From NCBI RefSeq assembly GCF_904846685.1, contig NZ_CAJHBQ010000001.1, forward strand, positions 1,054,001-1,118,000: 64,000 nt of DNA. The letters run 5' to 3'. Below the pieces are notes generated by a model. The model made no database searches. It was not told where the DNA came from and saw only the letters and a program-made list of their open reading frames with translations. The position numbers were made by a program, and so were the translations under genes. The DNA comes from Psychrobacter submarinus (GTDB taxonomy: Bacteria; Pseudomonadota; Gammaproteobacteria; Pseudomonadales; Moraxellaceae). Below, in pieces: positions 29,304-37,322 of this stretch. The first letter of the stretch is position 1; the number at the start of each line of letters is the position of its first letter.

Positions 29304-30234
29304 TGAAAGTCGTCCATAGACAAGAGATAGCGGTTAAGACAAAGACGTAACGCCCGACCCAGATATTCGCCAAAAAAGCTTGGAAACAAGGTATCGGCTG
29401 ACGGCTAGCGCAGGCGCTGTTTTGCTTAGCGAACATCATTGCTACTAAGGCTAAGCCAAAGACAGGAATGATATTTAAGCTCGTTGGGACAAAATAATGC
29501 CACAATACCACGCCCATTATCAGCAAAAACAATACTTGTAGAATAGAGATGATAACGATATCAAAACGGCCAAAGAGTATCGCGGTGGATTTAACCCCAA
29601 TCTTTAAATCGTCTTCGCGATCTGCCATCGCATATTGAGTATCGTAGGCCACCGTCCAGCACATATAAGCGATAAATAGCAGCCAACACCAAATATCAGG
29701 CGCGCCTTGTACCGCCACATAAGCCATTGGAATCGCCCAACCAAAGGCGGCAGCTAAGAACACTTGCGGCAGATGGGTGAAGCGCTTCATAAACGGATAA
29801 ATAAACGCTAGCACTACTGCACCAAGCGACCAATAGAACACTTGTATCGGTAAAAAAAACAATAGACAAGCACTGAGAGTCACCAATATTAAAAACGCGG
29901 CGACTGCCTCACGACCTGACAGACGACCGTCAGCAAGCGGCCTGCCTTTCGTGCGCGTCACATGACCATCGACTTTACGATCGGCAAAATCATTAATCGC
30001 GCAGCCTGCCGCCCGCATCAAAATCGCCCCAAGCGCAAAGATAATAAATACTTTTAGACTAGGCAAGCCGGCCACCATGCCCTGCTTTTGCGCCTGCCCC
30101 ATCGCTGCTAGCATCACACCCCACAGCGTCGGCCAAAGTAGCAGCTCTATACCGACTGGTTTATCAAAGCGCGTCAACTGCATATAGGCATGCAGCTTGT
30201 CTTTTAGGCTTAACTCTAAGGGCGTACTACTCAT
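29296..30234 (-). CDS. ubiA: 4-hydroxybenzoate polyprenyltransferase
   Basis: Membrane prenyltransferase attaching the polyprenyl tail to 4-hydroxybenzoate in ubiquinone synthesis. The 312-residue protein has eight to nine membrane segments and both Asp-rich diphosphate/Mg sites: [12 protein letters not shown] with KGRPL near residue 82, and [12 protein letters not shown] near 200. The last 30 residues (from about 280) are Cys-rich and slightly atypical. Overlaps DUF4112 downstream; a 79-residue gene lies just upstream. Confidence 0.95.
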   Translation of the reverse strand: MSSTPLELSLKDKLHAYMQLTRFDKPVGIELLLWPTLWGVMLAAMGQAQKQGMVAGLPSLKVFIIFALGAILMRAAGCAINDFADRKVDGHVTRTKGRPLADGRLSGREAVAAFLILVTLSACLLFFLPIQVFYWSLGAVVLAFIYPFMKRFTHLPQVFLAAAFGWAIPMAYVAVQGAPDIWCWLLFIAYMCWTVAYDTQYAMADREDDLKIGVKSTAILFGRFDIVIISILQVLFLLIMGVVLWHYFVPTSLNIIPVFGLALVAMMFAKQNSACASRQPIPCFQAFLANIWVGRYVFVLTAISCLWTTFNG

Positions 30235-30248
30235 AACTTTGATGCTCT

Positions 30249-30488
30249 TTATAGGTTCTCATACAGACTATTGGCTTCGATTAACGACAACTCAGGATAC
30301 TGCTTACGTAATGCCTTGATTGCTGCAACTTTATTGTCTTGGACGTTTTGCTGACGTAGATAGGTCATATATTCTTGCGGACTGCGTAGCTTTTTAAGCT
30401 CCGCTTCTAAACGCAAAATACGGGTGCGCAAAAATATATTTATTAATAATAATGCGGCTCCTACCGCCCAAACTATGATGGTTAACAT
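30249..30488 (-). CDS. Single-span membrane protein with L7/L12-like C-terminal motif
   Basis: A 79-residue protein with one N-terminal membrane segment (residues ~2-22), a basic coiled stretch ([15 protein letters not shown]), and a C-terminal region [22 protein letters not shown] that resembles the ribosomal L7/L12 C-terminal helix-turn-helix pattern found in several short bacterial proteins. Fifteen bp upstream of ubiA and probably in the same transcript. No established function. Confidence 0.7.
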   Translation of the reverse strand: MLTIIVWAVGAALLLINIFLRTRILRLEAELKKLRSPQEYMTYLRQQNVQDNKVAAIKALRKQYPELSLIEANSLYENL

Positions 30489-30548
30489 CGCTCTCTCCTA
30501 AGCTGACTGCTACTAAAGATCAATATAAACATAATGACTCATATTCCA

Positions 30549-31421
30549 CTAAACGAAATAACCATCAAAGCGGAGGGCTGCATTATGCCAACTTTCATCG
30601 GGATTTTGCTGAGACAAAAATGGCGCTTGCTGCGGACGCTTAACGATAACCCGTCCTCGTCCTTCTTGATTATCAGCTACTACGGCCTGCGCGTTATTGA
30701 GTAGTGCTTTTTCTTCGTCTAACGTTGGCGGTCTTGCTAGGTGATGCAGCGCTTGCATCTGCTTGCCCACTTTTGCGCCTTTGCCAGTCTTACTATCTTG
30801 ATAGCTGTCTTCTGGAAACATCGGATCTAAATAAACGACATCAACGGCTACGGCTTGGTCAGTCGTGTTTTTTTGCAATTGAGCAAAATAACTTAGTGCG
30901 TCCGTGTTGATAATAGTTAAGCGCGCCATCAGTTTTTGCCAATTGGGCTGTGCACTCATCCGCTGCTGCTCTACCAACAATAGCAATGCCATCAACGGCT
31001 GCTGCTCAAGCATGGTGACTTGAGCACCGGTGCTGGCCAATATCAAACTGTCATGACCGAAACCTGCGGTTGCGTCTATCACTTGGCTGTCTGCGCTGAT
31101 TTTTGCCGCCCTTAATATCAGCTCCGACTTACGCCCGGCGCTCACTACCCGCCGCTGCAATTTATCCCACTCTGGTGCTACGCTGAGACCATCCTTTAAT
31201 AAGGATAGTTTGTTTTTGTTATCCAATAACAAAGCGGCTTGCTCGCCTTCAGCATTTAGTGCTGCTAACCGCTGTTTTATTTTACCTTCAATGCGCTCTA
31301 CATCGAGCGTTATTGGCAGTTGATTATCAGCAATTAATGTCTGCAGGCGCTCAACAGCGGTAAGCTGTGAGTGATTAACATAAAGTAGTTTTATCGTTTT
31401 ATCCGGCAAACTGATACCCAA
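30549..31421 (-). CDS. rsmJ: 16S rRNA m2G1516 methyltransferase RsmJ
   Basis: Methylates guanosine 1516 of 16S rRNA using S-adenosylmethionine. The 290-residue product has DATAGFGHDSLILASTGA near residue 116 (SAM motif I), VTMLEQQP, and the active-site VYLDPMFPE near 200, all RsmJ hallmarks. There is no ATG near the N-terminus; translation likely starts at a TTG at 31421 or 31409 inside the end of uppP, with which it overlaps by up to 23 bases, suggesting coupling. Confidence 0.9.
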   Translation of the reverse strand: MGISLPDKTIKLLYVNHSQLTAVERLQTLIADNQLPITLDVERIEGKIKQRLAALNAEGEQAALLLDNKNKLSLLKDGLSVAPEWDKLQRRVVSAGRKSELILRAAKISADSQVIDATAGFGHDSLILASTGAQVTMLEQQPLMALLLLVEQQRMSAQPNWQKLMARLTIINTDALSYFAQLQKNTTDQAVAVDVVYLDPMFPEDSYQDSKTGKGAKVGKQMQALHHLARPPTLDEEKALLNNAQAVVADNQEGRGRVIVKRPQQAPFLSQQNPDESWHNAALRFDGYFV

Positions 31422-32241
31422 ACACCCAAGCCGCTAGTAACACGATGACGCCGGTGACAATGCGCAACCAAGCAAAAATAGTAAAGTCGCGGCGACTCAC
31501 CCAAGCAACCAACCAGCGTATGCATAGCAGCGCTACGATAAAGGACACGACCGTGCCTATCGCTAATACCAGCCAATCTTCACTGCTAGCCAGTACCTCA
31601 TGATGCTTCGCTAAATCAAGCAAGCCTGCACCAACGATCACTGGGATACCCAAAAAGAAAGAAAACTCTGCCGAAGCCTTACGCGAAACGCCAAGCCAAA
31701 GCGCTCCGATAATGGTTGCGCCCGAGCGCGAGGTGCCTGGTATTAACGCTAAACATTGAAACAGACCTATCATTAGCGCGGTCTTAAAACTCACCTCTTC
31801 TGCCTCTTTGGCGATAATCGTTTTCGGGCGCTTTTCGACATAAAATATCAGCAGACCACCGATGATGAGCATAATAGCGACAACAATAGGGTTAAATAGG
31901 TACGCCTTGATCTGATCGGCGAAAGTAAAGCCAACGATCATCACCGGAATAGTGGCGACAATCAAACTAAGCCCAAGCTGACGCGGATTGCCCATCGTCT
32001 CAGATTTACCGATTATCAGCCCCATCAGCGCTTGCCAGAGTCTACCCCAATAGTCGTAAATGACCGCGAGAATAGCGCCTAGCTGTACCACGACGACGAA
32101 CAGATCGACCTTTTCTTTGGTCCAAAAGCCCATGATATCAGCAGATAAAATCAGATAGCCGGTGCTAGAGATGGGTAAAAACTCAGTGATACCTTCAACG
32201 ATACCCATGATGACGGCTTGAATAAATAAAATAATGTCCAC
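31399..32241 (-). CDS. uppP: Undecaprenyl-diphosphate phosphatase UppP
   Basis: Integral membrane phosphatase that regenerates undecaprenyl phosphate for peptidoglycan synthesis and confers bacitracin resistance when abundant. I prefer the GTG at 32241 (AGGAAAG eight bases upstream; product begins MDIILFIQAVIMGIVEG, as in the family) over a GTG at 32259. The ~280-residue protein has eight membrane segments, the EGITEFLPISSTG motif near the start and PGTSRSGATI near 166. A palindromic element lies directly upstream. Confidence 0.95.
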   Translation of the reverse strand: MDIILFIQAVIMGIVEGITEFLPISSTGYLILSADIMGFWTKEKVDLFVVVVQLGAILAVIYDYWGRLWQALMGLIIGKSETMGNPRQLGLSLIVATIPVMIVGFTFADQIKAYLFNPIVVAIMLIIGGLLIFYVEKRPKTIIAKEAEEVSFKTALMIGLFQCLALIPGTSRSGATIIGALWLGVSRKASAEFSFFLGIPVIVGAGLLDLAKHHEVLASSEDWLVLAIGTVVSFIVALLCIRWLVAWVSRRDFTIFAWLRIVTGVIVLLAAWVFGYQFAG

Positions 32242-32286
32242 GTACGCTTTCCTAACCACAGACGTAGCGCCTGCTCGATATGATGA

Positions 32287-32416
32287 TATAGTTAATTAAA
32301 AACAATGCTGTCATAAATTGAAGGGCGCTACTGGTATAAACCCTCCTTGCGTGCTGCTTTTATTCGATGCTGTGCAAAATTCATCCCAGTAGCGCTACAA
32401 CATTTTTATATTGAAA
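32287..32416 (+). repeat. TATAGTC palindromic element, copy 3 (between tsaB and uppP)
   Basis: Begins TATAGTT; the opposite end is less clear (near TATATTG at 32408-32414). The core hairpin at 32325-32395 has perfectly pairing arms GCGCTACTGG and CCAGTAGCGC, with CTTGCGTGCTG and GATGCTGTGC in the centre. Same orientation as copy 1. It fills the ~200-bp spacer between tsaB and uppP. Confidence 0.78.
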
Positions 32417-32457
32417 ATTTTTTTGTTAAAAAAACAAATAGATAGCCGTTAAGCCCC

Positions 32458-33177
32458 TTAAGCTTTGCCTTGCTCTTTTAGAGTCTTCCAAGCCTGATTA
32501 CGCAGATACTTTGGTAATGCGCCTGCCGCCTCTGTACCGCCCTCCGCCATAAACTTTGCGATACCAATTTGGCCAATGATCACCGCATCTGGCCAAATAT
32601 CGTCATGCGTGATTTGCTCATCTTGCAAAGTGAGCAAGCTTGCGCCATTGCCTACTATCGGCAAATTATTATCCGTTTGACGCTCATAATCTAATAAGCG
32701 CTCCGTACCGTTCTCTTCATCCGCATTACCTTTAGCAGTAGTCAGCATGGGCTGCATAATCGCAATTCGACTGTCGTTATCTGCTAGCGCATACTCACCA
32801 AAGTATACTTGCTGCATACGCGCATCAAGAGCACTATAAACGTGCGTTAAGCCGTATTGCTGATATGCACTCTGCGCGATAGCCTGCAAACTCGATACGC
32901 CGACACAAGGCAAATCATGCGCCACCGATAGCGCTTGTATCACCGCAGTATTGATACGAATACCACTAAAAGCGCCTGGGCCACGATTGAATATCAGTGC
33001 CCGCATATCGCTAAGCGGCAAGTCGCTAGCCTGCAAAGCCGCTTCTATCATCGGCAGTATTTGCCGCGTTTGCTCACGTTTGCCTTTTTCGGTTTGGCTA
33101 AAGACAACTTGCCCTTCGCCATCCAATATGGCGACCGAACACTGATCAAACACGGTATCCATAGCTAAAAACATCAT
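32458..33177 (-). CDS. tsaB: tRNA t6A modification protein TsaB
   Basis: Scaffold subunit of the complex that attaches threonylcarbamoyl to A37 of ANN-decoding tRNAs; it pairs with TsaD and TsaE. The 239-residue protein shows the ASKHA-type start FLAMDTVFDQCSVAIL, the family motif FNRGPGAFSGIRI near residue 66 and LDARMQQVYFGEY near 120. Either of two adjacent ATGs (33177, 33174) may be used; GAGG lies just upstream. The protein continues with an inserted acidic region at about 150-180. Essential gene in most bacteria. Confidence 0.93.
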   Translation of the reverse strand: MMFLAMDTVFDQCSVAILDGEGQVVFSQTEKGKREQTRQILPMIEAALQASDLPLSDMRALIFNRGPGAFSGIRINTAVIQALSVAHDLPCVGVSSLQAIAQSAYQQYGLTHVYSALDARMQQVYFGEYALADNDSRIAIMQPMLTTAKGNADEENGTERLLDYERQTDNNLPIVGNGASLLTLQDEQITHDDIWPDAVIIGQIGIAKFMAEGGTEAAGALPKYLRNQAWKTLKEQGKA

Positions 33178-33248
33178 GACCTCGGCTTATGTTAAAGACT
33201 TCATTTTTTGCTAGCAAATTGGTAGTTATAAATAGCGCTTATCATAAC

Positions 33249-33286
33249 ACAAAGCCTCAAAGCTAAAGCTAGCTTTGAGGCTTTGT
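33249..33286 (-). terminator. Long hairpin after ffh
   Basis: A perfect 16-bp stem (ACAAAGCCTCAAAGCT and its complement) with a 6-nt loop lies 22 bp past the ffh stop. The T run after it on the minus strand is weak (TTTGTGTTAT), so it may be an attenuating or mRNA-stabilising hairpin rather than a strong terminator. Confidence 0.55.
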
Positions 33287-33307
33287 CATGCATCACTATA
33301 ATATTTA

Positions 33308-34861
33308 TTAAAAGCGCTTTTTAAAGCCCTTTGGCATCTGATTTTGCATATCCGCCATCTGCTTTTGCATGTCTTCCGCGCTTGGCATATTGTTAGGATC
33401 GAGACCCATCTGCTTAGCCATTTCGGCTTGATTGACATTTTTCATGCCGCCTTGCCCTTTGGCACTACCGCCGCCGAATAACGGACCACCGCCACCCGCT
33501 GCGCCGCCACCGCCCATTAGCCCTTGCATCGACTTCATCATTTTACTGATGCCTTCTGGCTTTGAGATCATTTTCATCATCTTTGCCATTTGCTTGTGCT
33601 GCTTGAGCAAACGGTTGACGTCTTGAATCTCACGCCCAGAGCCTGCGGCAATACGGCGCTTGCGGCTTGGGTTGATCTTATCTGGGTTTTTACGCTCAAA
33701 CGGCGTCATCGAATTGATAAGCGCTTCCATCTCACGCACTTTTTCTTCAGGCTTAGCGTCTTCGACGGCCTTTTGCATATCAGAGCCGCCCATACCCGGC
33801 ATCTTATCTAAAAACCCTGCCATACCGCCCATACTCTTCATTTGCTGAAACTGGGTCAATAGATCCTCAAGGTCGAAGTCACCGCCCTTTTGCATCTTTT
33901 TCGCCATTTTTTCAGCTTTATCACGGTCAATCTTTTGCTCGACCTCTTCTACTAGGCTGAGTACGTCACCCATGCCAAGGATACGCTGGGCGATACGCTC
34001 AGGATGGAAGGCCTCAAGCGCGTCTAACTGCTCGCCGCGTCCTAAGAACTTGATAGGCTTACCGGTGATAGCGCGTACTGATAACGCCGCACCGCCGCGC
34101 GCATCACCATCAGTTTTGGTGAGGATAACGCCCGTTAATGGCAGCGCATCGTTAAAGGCCTTAGCGGTATTAGCCGCATCTTGCCCAGTCATGGCATCAA
34201 CGACGAACAGCGTCTCAGACGGATTGACCGCCGCAGTCAGCGCTTTAATTTCGTTCATCATCGCCTCATCGATGGCAAGGCGGCCGGCGGTATCGATGAT
34301 CAAGATGTCTTGATATTGAATTTTTGCCTCTTCGATAGCGCGCTTGGCAATTTCAATTGGATCTTCTTCCACCGTAGAATTGACAAACTTAGCATTCACT
34401 TGCCCGGCGACTTGCTCAAGTTGCTTAATCGCGGCTGGACGATAGACGTCGGCTGAGACCAGCATGACTTTTTTCTTTTGCCGCTCTTGTAAGTACTTGG
34501 CAAGCTTACCGGCAGTGGTGGTTTTACCCGCCCCTTGTAGACCGGCGAGCAAGTAAACGACTGGCGGCTTACCCGTCATCTCTAGTTGCTGATTGGCGCT
34601 GCCCATCATCTCGGTCAGCTCGTCATGGACGATTTTGACAAAGGCTTGGCCCGGCGCCAGCTCTTTTAGCACCTCAGCACCCAGTGCCTGCTCTTTGACA
34701 CGTTTGACAAAGTCACGGGTGACAGGTAGCGCCACGTCAGCCTCTAGTAATGCCATACGCACTTCGCGCAGCGTGTCTTTGATATTGTCTTCAGTCAGTT
34801 GTCCAGATCCTACGATATTACGTAGGCTCGAAGATAAGCGTTCTGTTAAGGTATCAAACAT
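33308..34861 (-). CDS. ffh: Signal recognition particle protein Ffh
   Basis: GTPase that, with 4.5S RNA and FtsY, delivers inner-membrane proteins to the translocon. The 517-residue protein has the N domain (MFDTLTERLSSSLRN), G domain with GLQGAGKTTTAGKLA near residue 107, DTAGRL and TKTDGDARGGAALS, and a C-terminal M domain with RIAAGSGREIQDVNRLL. The M domain ends in a Gly/Met-rich extension (MGGGGAAGGGGPLFGGGSA as scattered segments), making it longer than the ~453 residues of E. coli. Secure. Confidence 0.97.
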   Translation of the reverse strand: MFDTLTERLSSSLRNIVGSGQLTEDNIKDTLREVRMALLEADVALPVTRDFVKRVKEQALGAEVLKELAPGQAFVKIVHDELTEMMGSANQQLEMTGKPPVVYLLAGLQGAGKTTTAGKLAKYLQERQKKKVMLVSADVYRPAAIKQLEQVAGQVNAKFVNSTVEEDPIEIAKRAIEEAKIQYQDILIIDTAGRLAIDEAMMNEIKALTAAVNPSETLFVVDAMTGQDAANTAKAFNDALPLTGVILTKTDGDARGGAALSVRAITGKPIKFLGRGEQLDALEAFHPERIAQRILGMGDVLSLVEEVEQKIDRDKAEKMAKKMQKGGDFDLEDLLTQFQQMKSMGGMAGFLDKMPGMGGSDMQKAVEDAKPEEKVREMEALINSMTPFERKNPDKINPSRKRRIAAGSGREIQDVNRLLKQHKQMAKMMKMISKPEGISKMMKSMQGLMGGGGAAGGGGPLFGGGSAKGQGGMKNVNQAEMAKQMGLDPNNMPSAEDMQKQMADMQNQMPKGFKKRF

Positions 34862-34894
34862 AAGTATGTCTCGTATTTCAGTGAATGTTTTAAC

Positions 34895-34922
34895 GTGTTC
34901 TGTGTTCTGTGTTCTGTGTTCT
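34895..34922 (+). repeat. Four tandem GTGTTCT heptamers upstream of ffh
   Basis: Four perfect head-to-tail copies of GTGTTCT, 34-61 bp upstream of the ffh start codon. A perfect short repeat is prone to copy-number change; its position in the ffh leader or promoter makes a regulatory effect possible but unproven. Confidence 0.75.
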
Positions 34923-35052
34923 GTAGCTTATAACAAATAAATGATTACTAAATAGGGATTGGACTTTATAGACCAGCTTCGTATATCAGCGGTAACGAGC
35001 CATTGCTAGTTTAACTCGACATAATAGTCCTAAAGCGAGAATAAAATAAAGG

Positions 35053-35136
35053 TATAGCCAATCCACTATAAGATAAATACAGTGCTACTGTAGCTGTACT
35101 CTTTGTCTTTAGGATGAGCTGTATCAAAACTTATAG
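35053..35136. repeat. Possible degenerate palindromic element with TATAGCC end
   Basis: Starts TATAGCCAATCCACTATAAG and ends with TTTTGATACAG-like complement followed by TTATAGC. The flanks share an imperfect inverted repeat (CTATAAG...ATACAG) and the first bases resemble TATAGTCAATC of the 3408 element. Internally ACAGTGCTACTGT is itself palindromic. Tentative member of the TATAGTC group. Confidence 0.35.
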
Positions 35137-35281
35137 CAAAAATAATAAATGAGATGATTCTCAATTAGAGACCATTTTATGATAAATTGAACGATTATTC
35201 TAATCATATCATTTTAGCAGTCACTTGAGCGCCGCTAAGTCATAATAGCGATAGTTTTGCGCCGCTGCTACTTCATGAGGC

Positions 35282-36079
35282 ATGCCTGTGTTACTTGCGT
35301 TTGTGATTGCCAGTACGGCTTATATTGTGGTCAGTCTTTATATCGGCTGGGCGTTGACGACGAATAGAGTTATCCATAAATCCGCTAGCCTTGCGCTGCT
35401 ATTAATCGGGATTCTTGCTCATGCAGTGCTGCTATATCCTTATATTGTCACGCTTTATGGTTTAAATTTTAATCTATTTAACGTCCTTAGTCTAACCAGT
35501 TTGTTTTTCTTACTTTTTTACGTGCTGTTCTCATTGTACCGCCCTATTATCAGTTTAGGGATTTTGGCGGCGCCTACTGCATTGCTAGGTATGACCGCAG
35601 GCTATGTCGGCCGTGCCCCCTATCAGCCCATTACCGATATCAGCCTCGGGCTTGAGACCCATATTTTACTGTCGCTGGCGGCCTATTGTGTGCTCTTGAT
35701 GGCGGCGGTGCAAGCACTGTTTTTACGGCTACAAATTCGTGAGCTTAAGCACAAAACCATCCACCGATTTTGGGTCAATAAGCTGCCATCTCTACAAAGT
35801 ATGGAGAGCTTGTTGTTTGATATGCTCTTAGTTGGCTTTGTCTTGCTGAGTATCGCGCTGGGGATTGGCTTTATTTACGTACAGGACTTGATGGCGCAGC
35901 ATATCGTCCACAAGACCGTGTTTAGCCTGCTGTCTTGGTTGTTATTTGGTGGCTTATTATTCGGTCATTGGCGCTCAGGCTGGCGCGGCAAACGTGCGGC
36001 CAACATCACCATTTATGCTTTTATCCTACTGGCAATTGGCTTTGTTGGTAGCAAGTTTGTATTAGAGATGCTGCTATAG
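35282..36079 (+). CDS. CcsA/YpjD-type cytochrome c assembly-like membrane protein
   Basis: A 265-residue protein with eight predicted membrane segments. It carries the cytochrome c assembly domain pattern: conserved HILLSLAAYCVLLMAAVQAL near residues 127-146 and HIVHKTVFSLLSWLLFGGLLFGHWRSGWRG as segments near 215-240, with His residues at positions that bind haem in CcsA relatives. It matches the ypjD gene that habitually neighbours ffh. It is divergent from ffh here. A role in haem handling is inferred from the family. Confidence 0.88.
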   Translation: MPVLLAFVIASTAYIVVSLYIGWALTTNRVIHKSASLALLLIGILAHAVLLYPYIVTLYGLNFNLFNVLSLTSLFFLLFYVLFSLYRPIISLGILAAPTALLGMTAGYVGRAPYQPITDISLGLETHILLSLAAYCVLLMAAVQALFLRLQIRELKHKTIHRFWVNKLPSLQSMESLLFDMLLVGFVLLSIALGIGFIYVQDLMAQHIVHKTVFSLLSWLLFGGLLFGHWRSGWRGKRAANITIYAFILLAIGFVGSKFVLEMLL

Positions 36080-36103
36080 TTGGTATTTTCAAGCAGCAAA
36101 CAT

Positions 36104-36147
36104 AAAAAGGCCGCCAGTCATAATAGAAAATGACTGGCGGCCTTTTT
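36104..36147. terminator. Bidirectional terminator between the CcsA-like gene and purU
   Basis: A perfect 17-bp stem (AAAAAGGCCGCCAGTCA and its complement) with a 10-nt loop, T-rich on both strands, placed between two convergent genes. Very strong. Confidence 0.88.
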
Positions 36148-36187
36148 ACTGACTTACAGTGATTTCAGCACTATTTAATTAAATACC

Positions 36188-37117
36188 TTAATTAAACACC
36201 ACGGTTTTATTACCCGCTACAATCACGCGGTTTTGTACATGCCAGTTGACTGCACGTGCCAAGACATTGCGCTCGATATCACGGCCAATAGCGCGCAGCT
36301 CCGCCACGCCCTGACGATGGGTGACGCGGTGTACGTCTTGCTCGATGATAGGCCCTTGATCGAGCTCGGCGGTGACATAGTGCGCTGTTGCGCCGATAAG
36401 TTTGACACCTTTTTCATAAGCCTGACGATACGGGTCGGCACCGACAAACGCTGGCAAAAATGAGTGATGGATATTAATCACCTGCATCGGCCAGCGTTTG
36501 ACAAAATCGGACGACAATATCTGCATATAACGCGCCAATACCAATAAGTCATTGCCTGCCATCAGCGTATGAATCTGCTCTTCGGCATCTGCTTTGTTGT
36601 CTTTAGTCACAGGTACATGATGGAAAGTGATGCCAAAGTTTTCTACCGCTTGGCGCAGGTCAGGATGGTTGCTGACCACACACGTAATATCACAATCGAG
36701 CAAGCCGCGCTGATGACGCCATAATAAGTCCAATAATGCATGATCGAACTTTGACACCAAGATACCGACCTTGGTCTTGATGGCATTGTTGTGTAGCCGC
36801 CATGTCATGTTGTGGCGCTTAGCAACCGTATGCGCAAAGCTGGCCTCAAAGTTATCGATAATCTCGCTCAAGCCTGCCAAAGCAAACTCTAAACGCATAA
36901 AGTACTGCCCGCCCTCATGCGCGGTGGAATACTGATCCAAGGTGATGATGTTCGCGCCATAGCGATGAATAAATTCAGATACCGCTTGGACGATGCCCGC
37001 TTGGTCGCGGCACTTAATCAATAGCGTCGCGGTATCGATAACATCAGTAGATAGTACATTTTGAGAAGTTTTGCTCGACTTTATGCTTGCTGTAGCAGTC
37101 GTGGTATTGTCTGACAT
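36188..37117 (-). CDS. purU: Formyltetrahydrofolate deformylase
   Basis: Hydrolyses 10-formyltetrahydrofolate to formate and tetrahydrofolate, supplying formate to PurT and balancing one-carbon pools. I prefer the ATG at 37117 (MSDNTTT) to one at 37153; neither has a strong ribosome-binding site. The ~309-residue protein has a low-complexity start of about 25 residues, an ACT domain (ATLLIKCRDQAGIVQAVSEF) and a formyltransferase domain with the catalytic NIHHSFLPAF and AHYVTAELDQGPIIEQ motifs. Single gene with a convergent bidirectional terminator. Confidence 0.93.
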   Translation of the reverse strand: MSDNTTTATASIKSSKTSQNVLSTDVIDTATLLIKCRDQAGIVQAVSEFIHRYGANIITLDQYSTAHEGGQYFMRLEFALAGLSEIIDNFEASFAHTVAKRHNMTWRLHNNAIKTKVGILVSKFDHALLDLLWRHQRGLLDCDITCVVSNHPDLRQAVENFGITFHHVPVTKDNKADAEEQIHTLMAGNDLLVLARYMQILSSDFVKRWPMQVINIHHSFLPAFVGADPYRQAYEKGVKLIGATAHYVTAELDQGPIIEQDVHRVTHRQGVAELRAIGRDIERNVLARAVNWHVQNRVIVAGNKTVVFN

Positions 37118-37259
37118 AGTGCGCCCAATTAAAAATAAAACGTAGCCTGCCATCAGTTAAAAGTATTCTAATGGCATAGCAAATCGGCTATTTTAATAGA
37201 TTTTGCAAAAATTTGCTGATTGAGTTACTTGTATTTGGTTATTTAGATTATGAATGTAA

Positions 37260-37287
37260 AAACCCCCAACGCGGGGTTGGGGGTTTA
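37260..37287 (-). terminator. Terminator after the giant Ig-repeat lipoprotein gene
   Basis: A perfect 11-bp GC-rich stem (AAACCCCCAAC / GTTGGGGGTTT) with a 5-nt loop and a following T run on the minus strand, 36 bp past the stop codon. Confidence 0.85.
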
Positions 37288-37322
37288 GGCGAAACAAACT
37301 GAAAGATCAGTTAGATAACTCT

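Larger units (their letters stand above)
34862..35281. other. Divergent spacer between ffh and the CcsA-like gene
   Basis: About 420 bp without a gene. It starts with four tandem GTGTTCT heptamers (34895-34922), so close to the ffh start that they lie in its leader or promoter. A possible palindromic element lies at 35053-35136. The rest is AT-rich and must hold promoters for both genes; none can be assigned. Confidence 0.45.
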
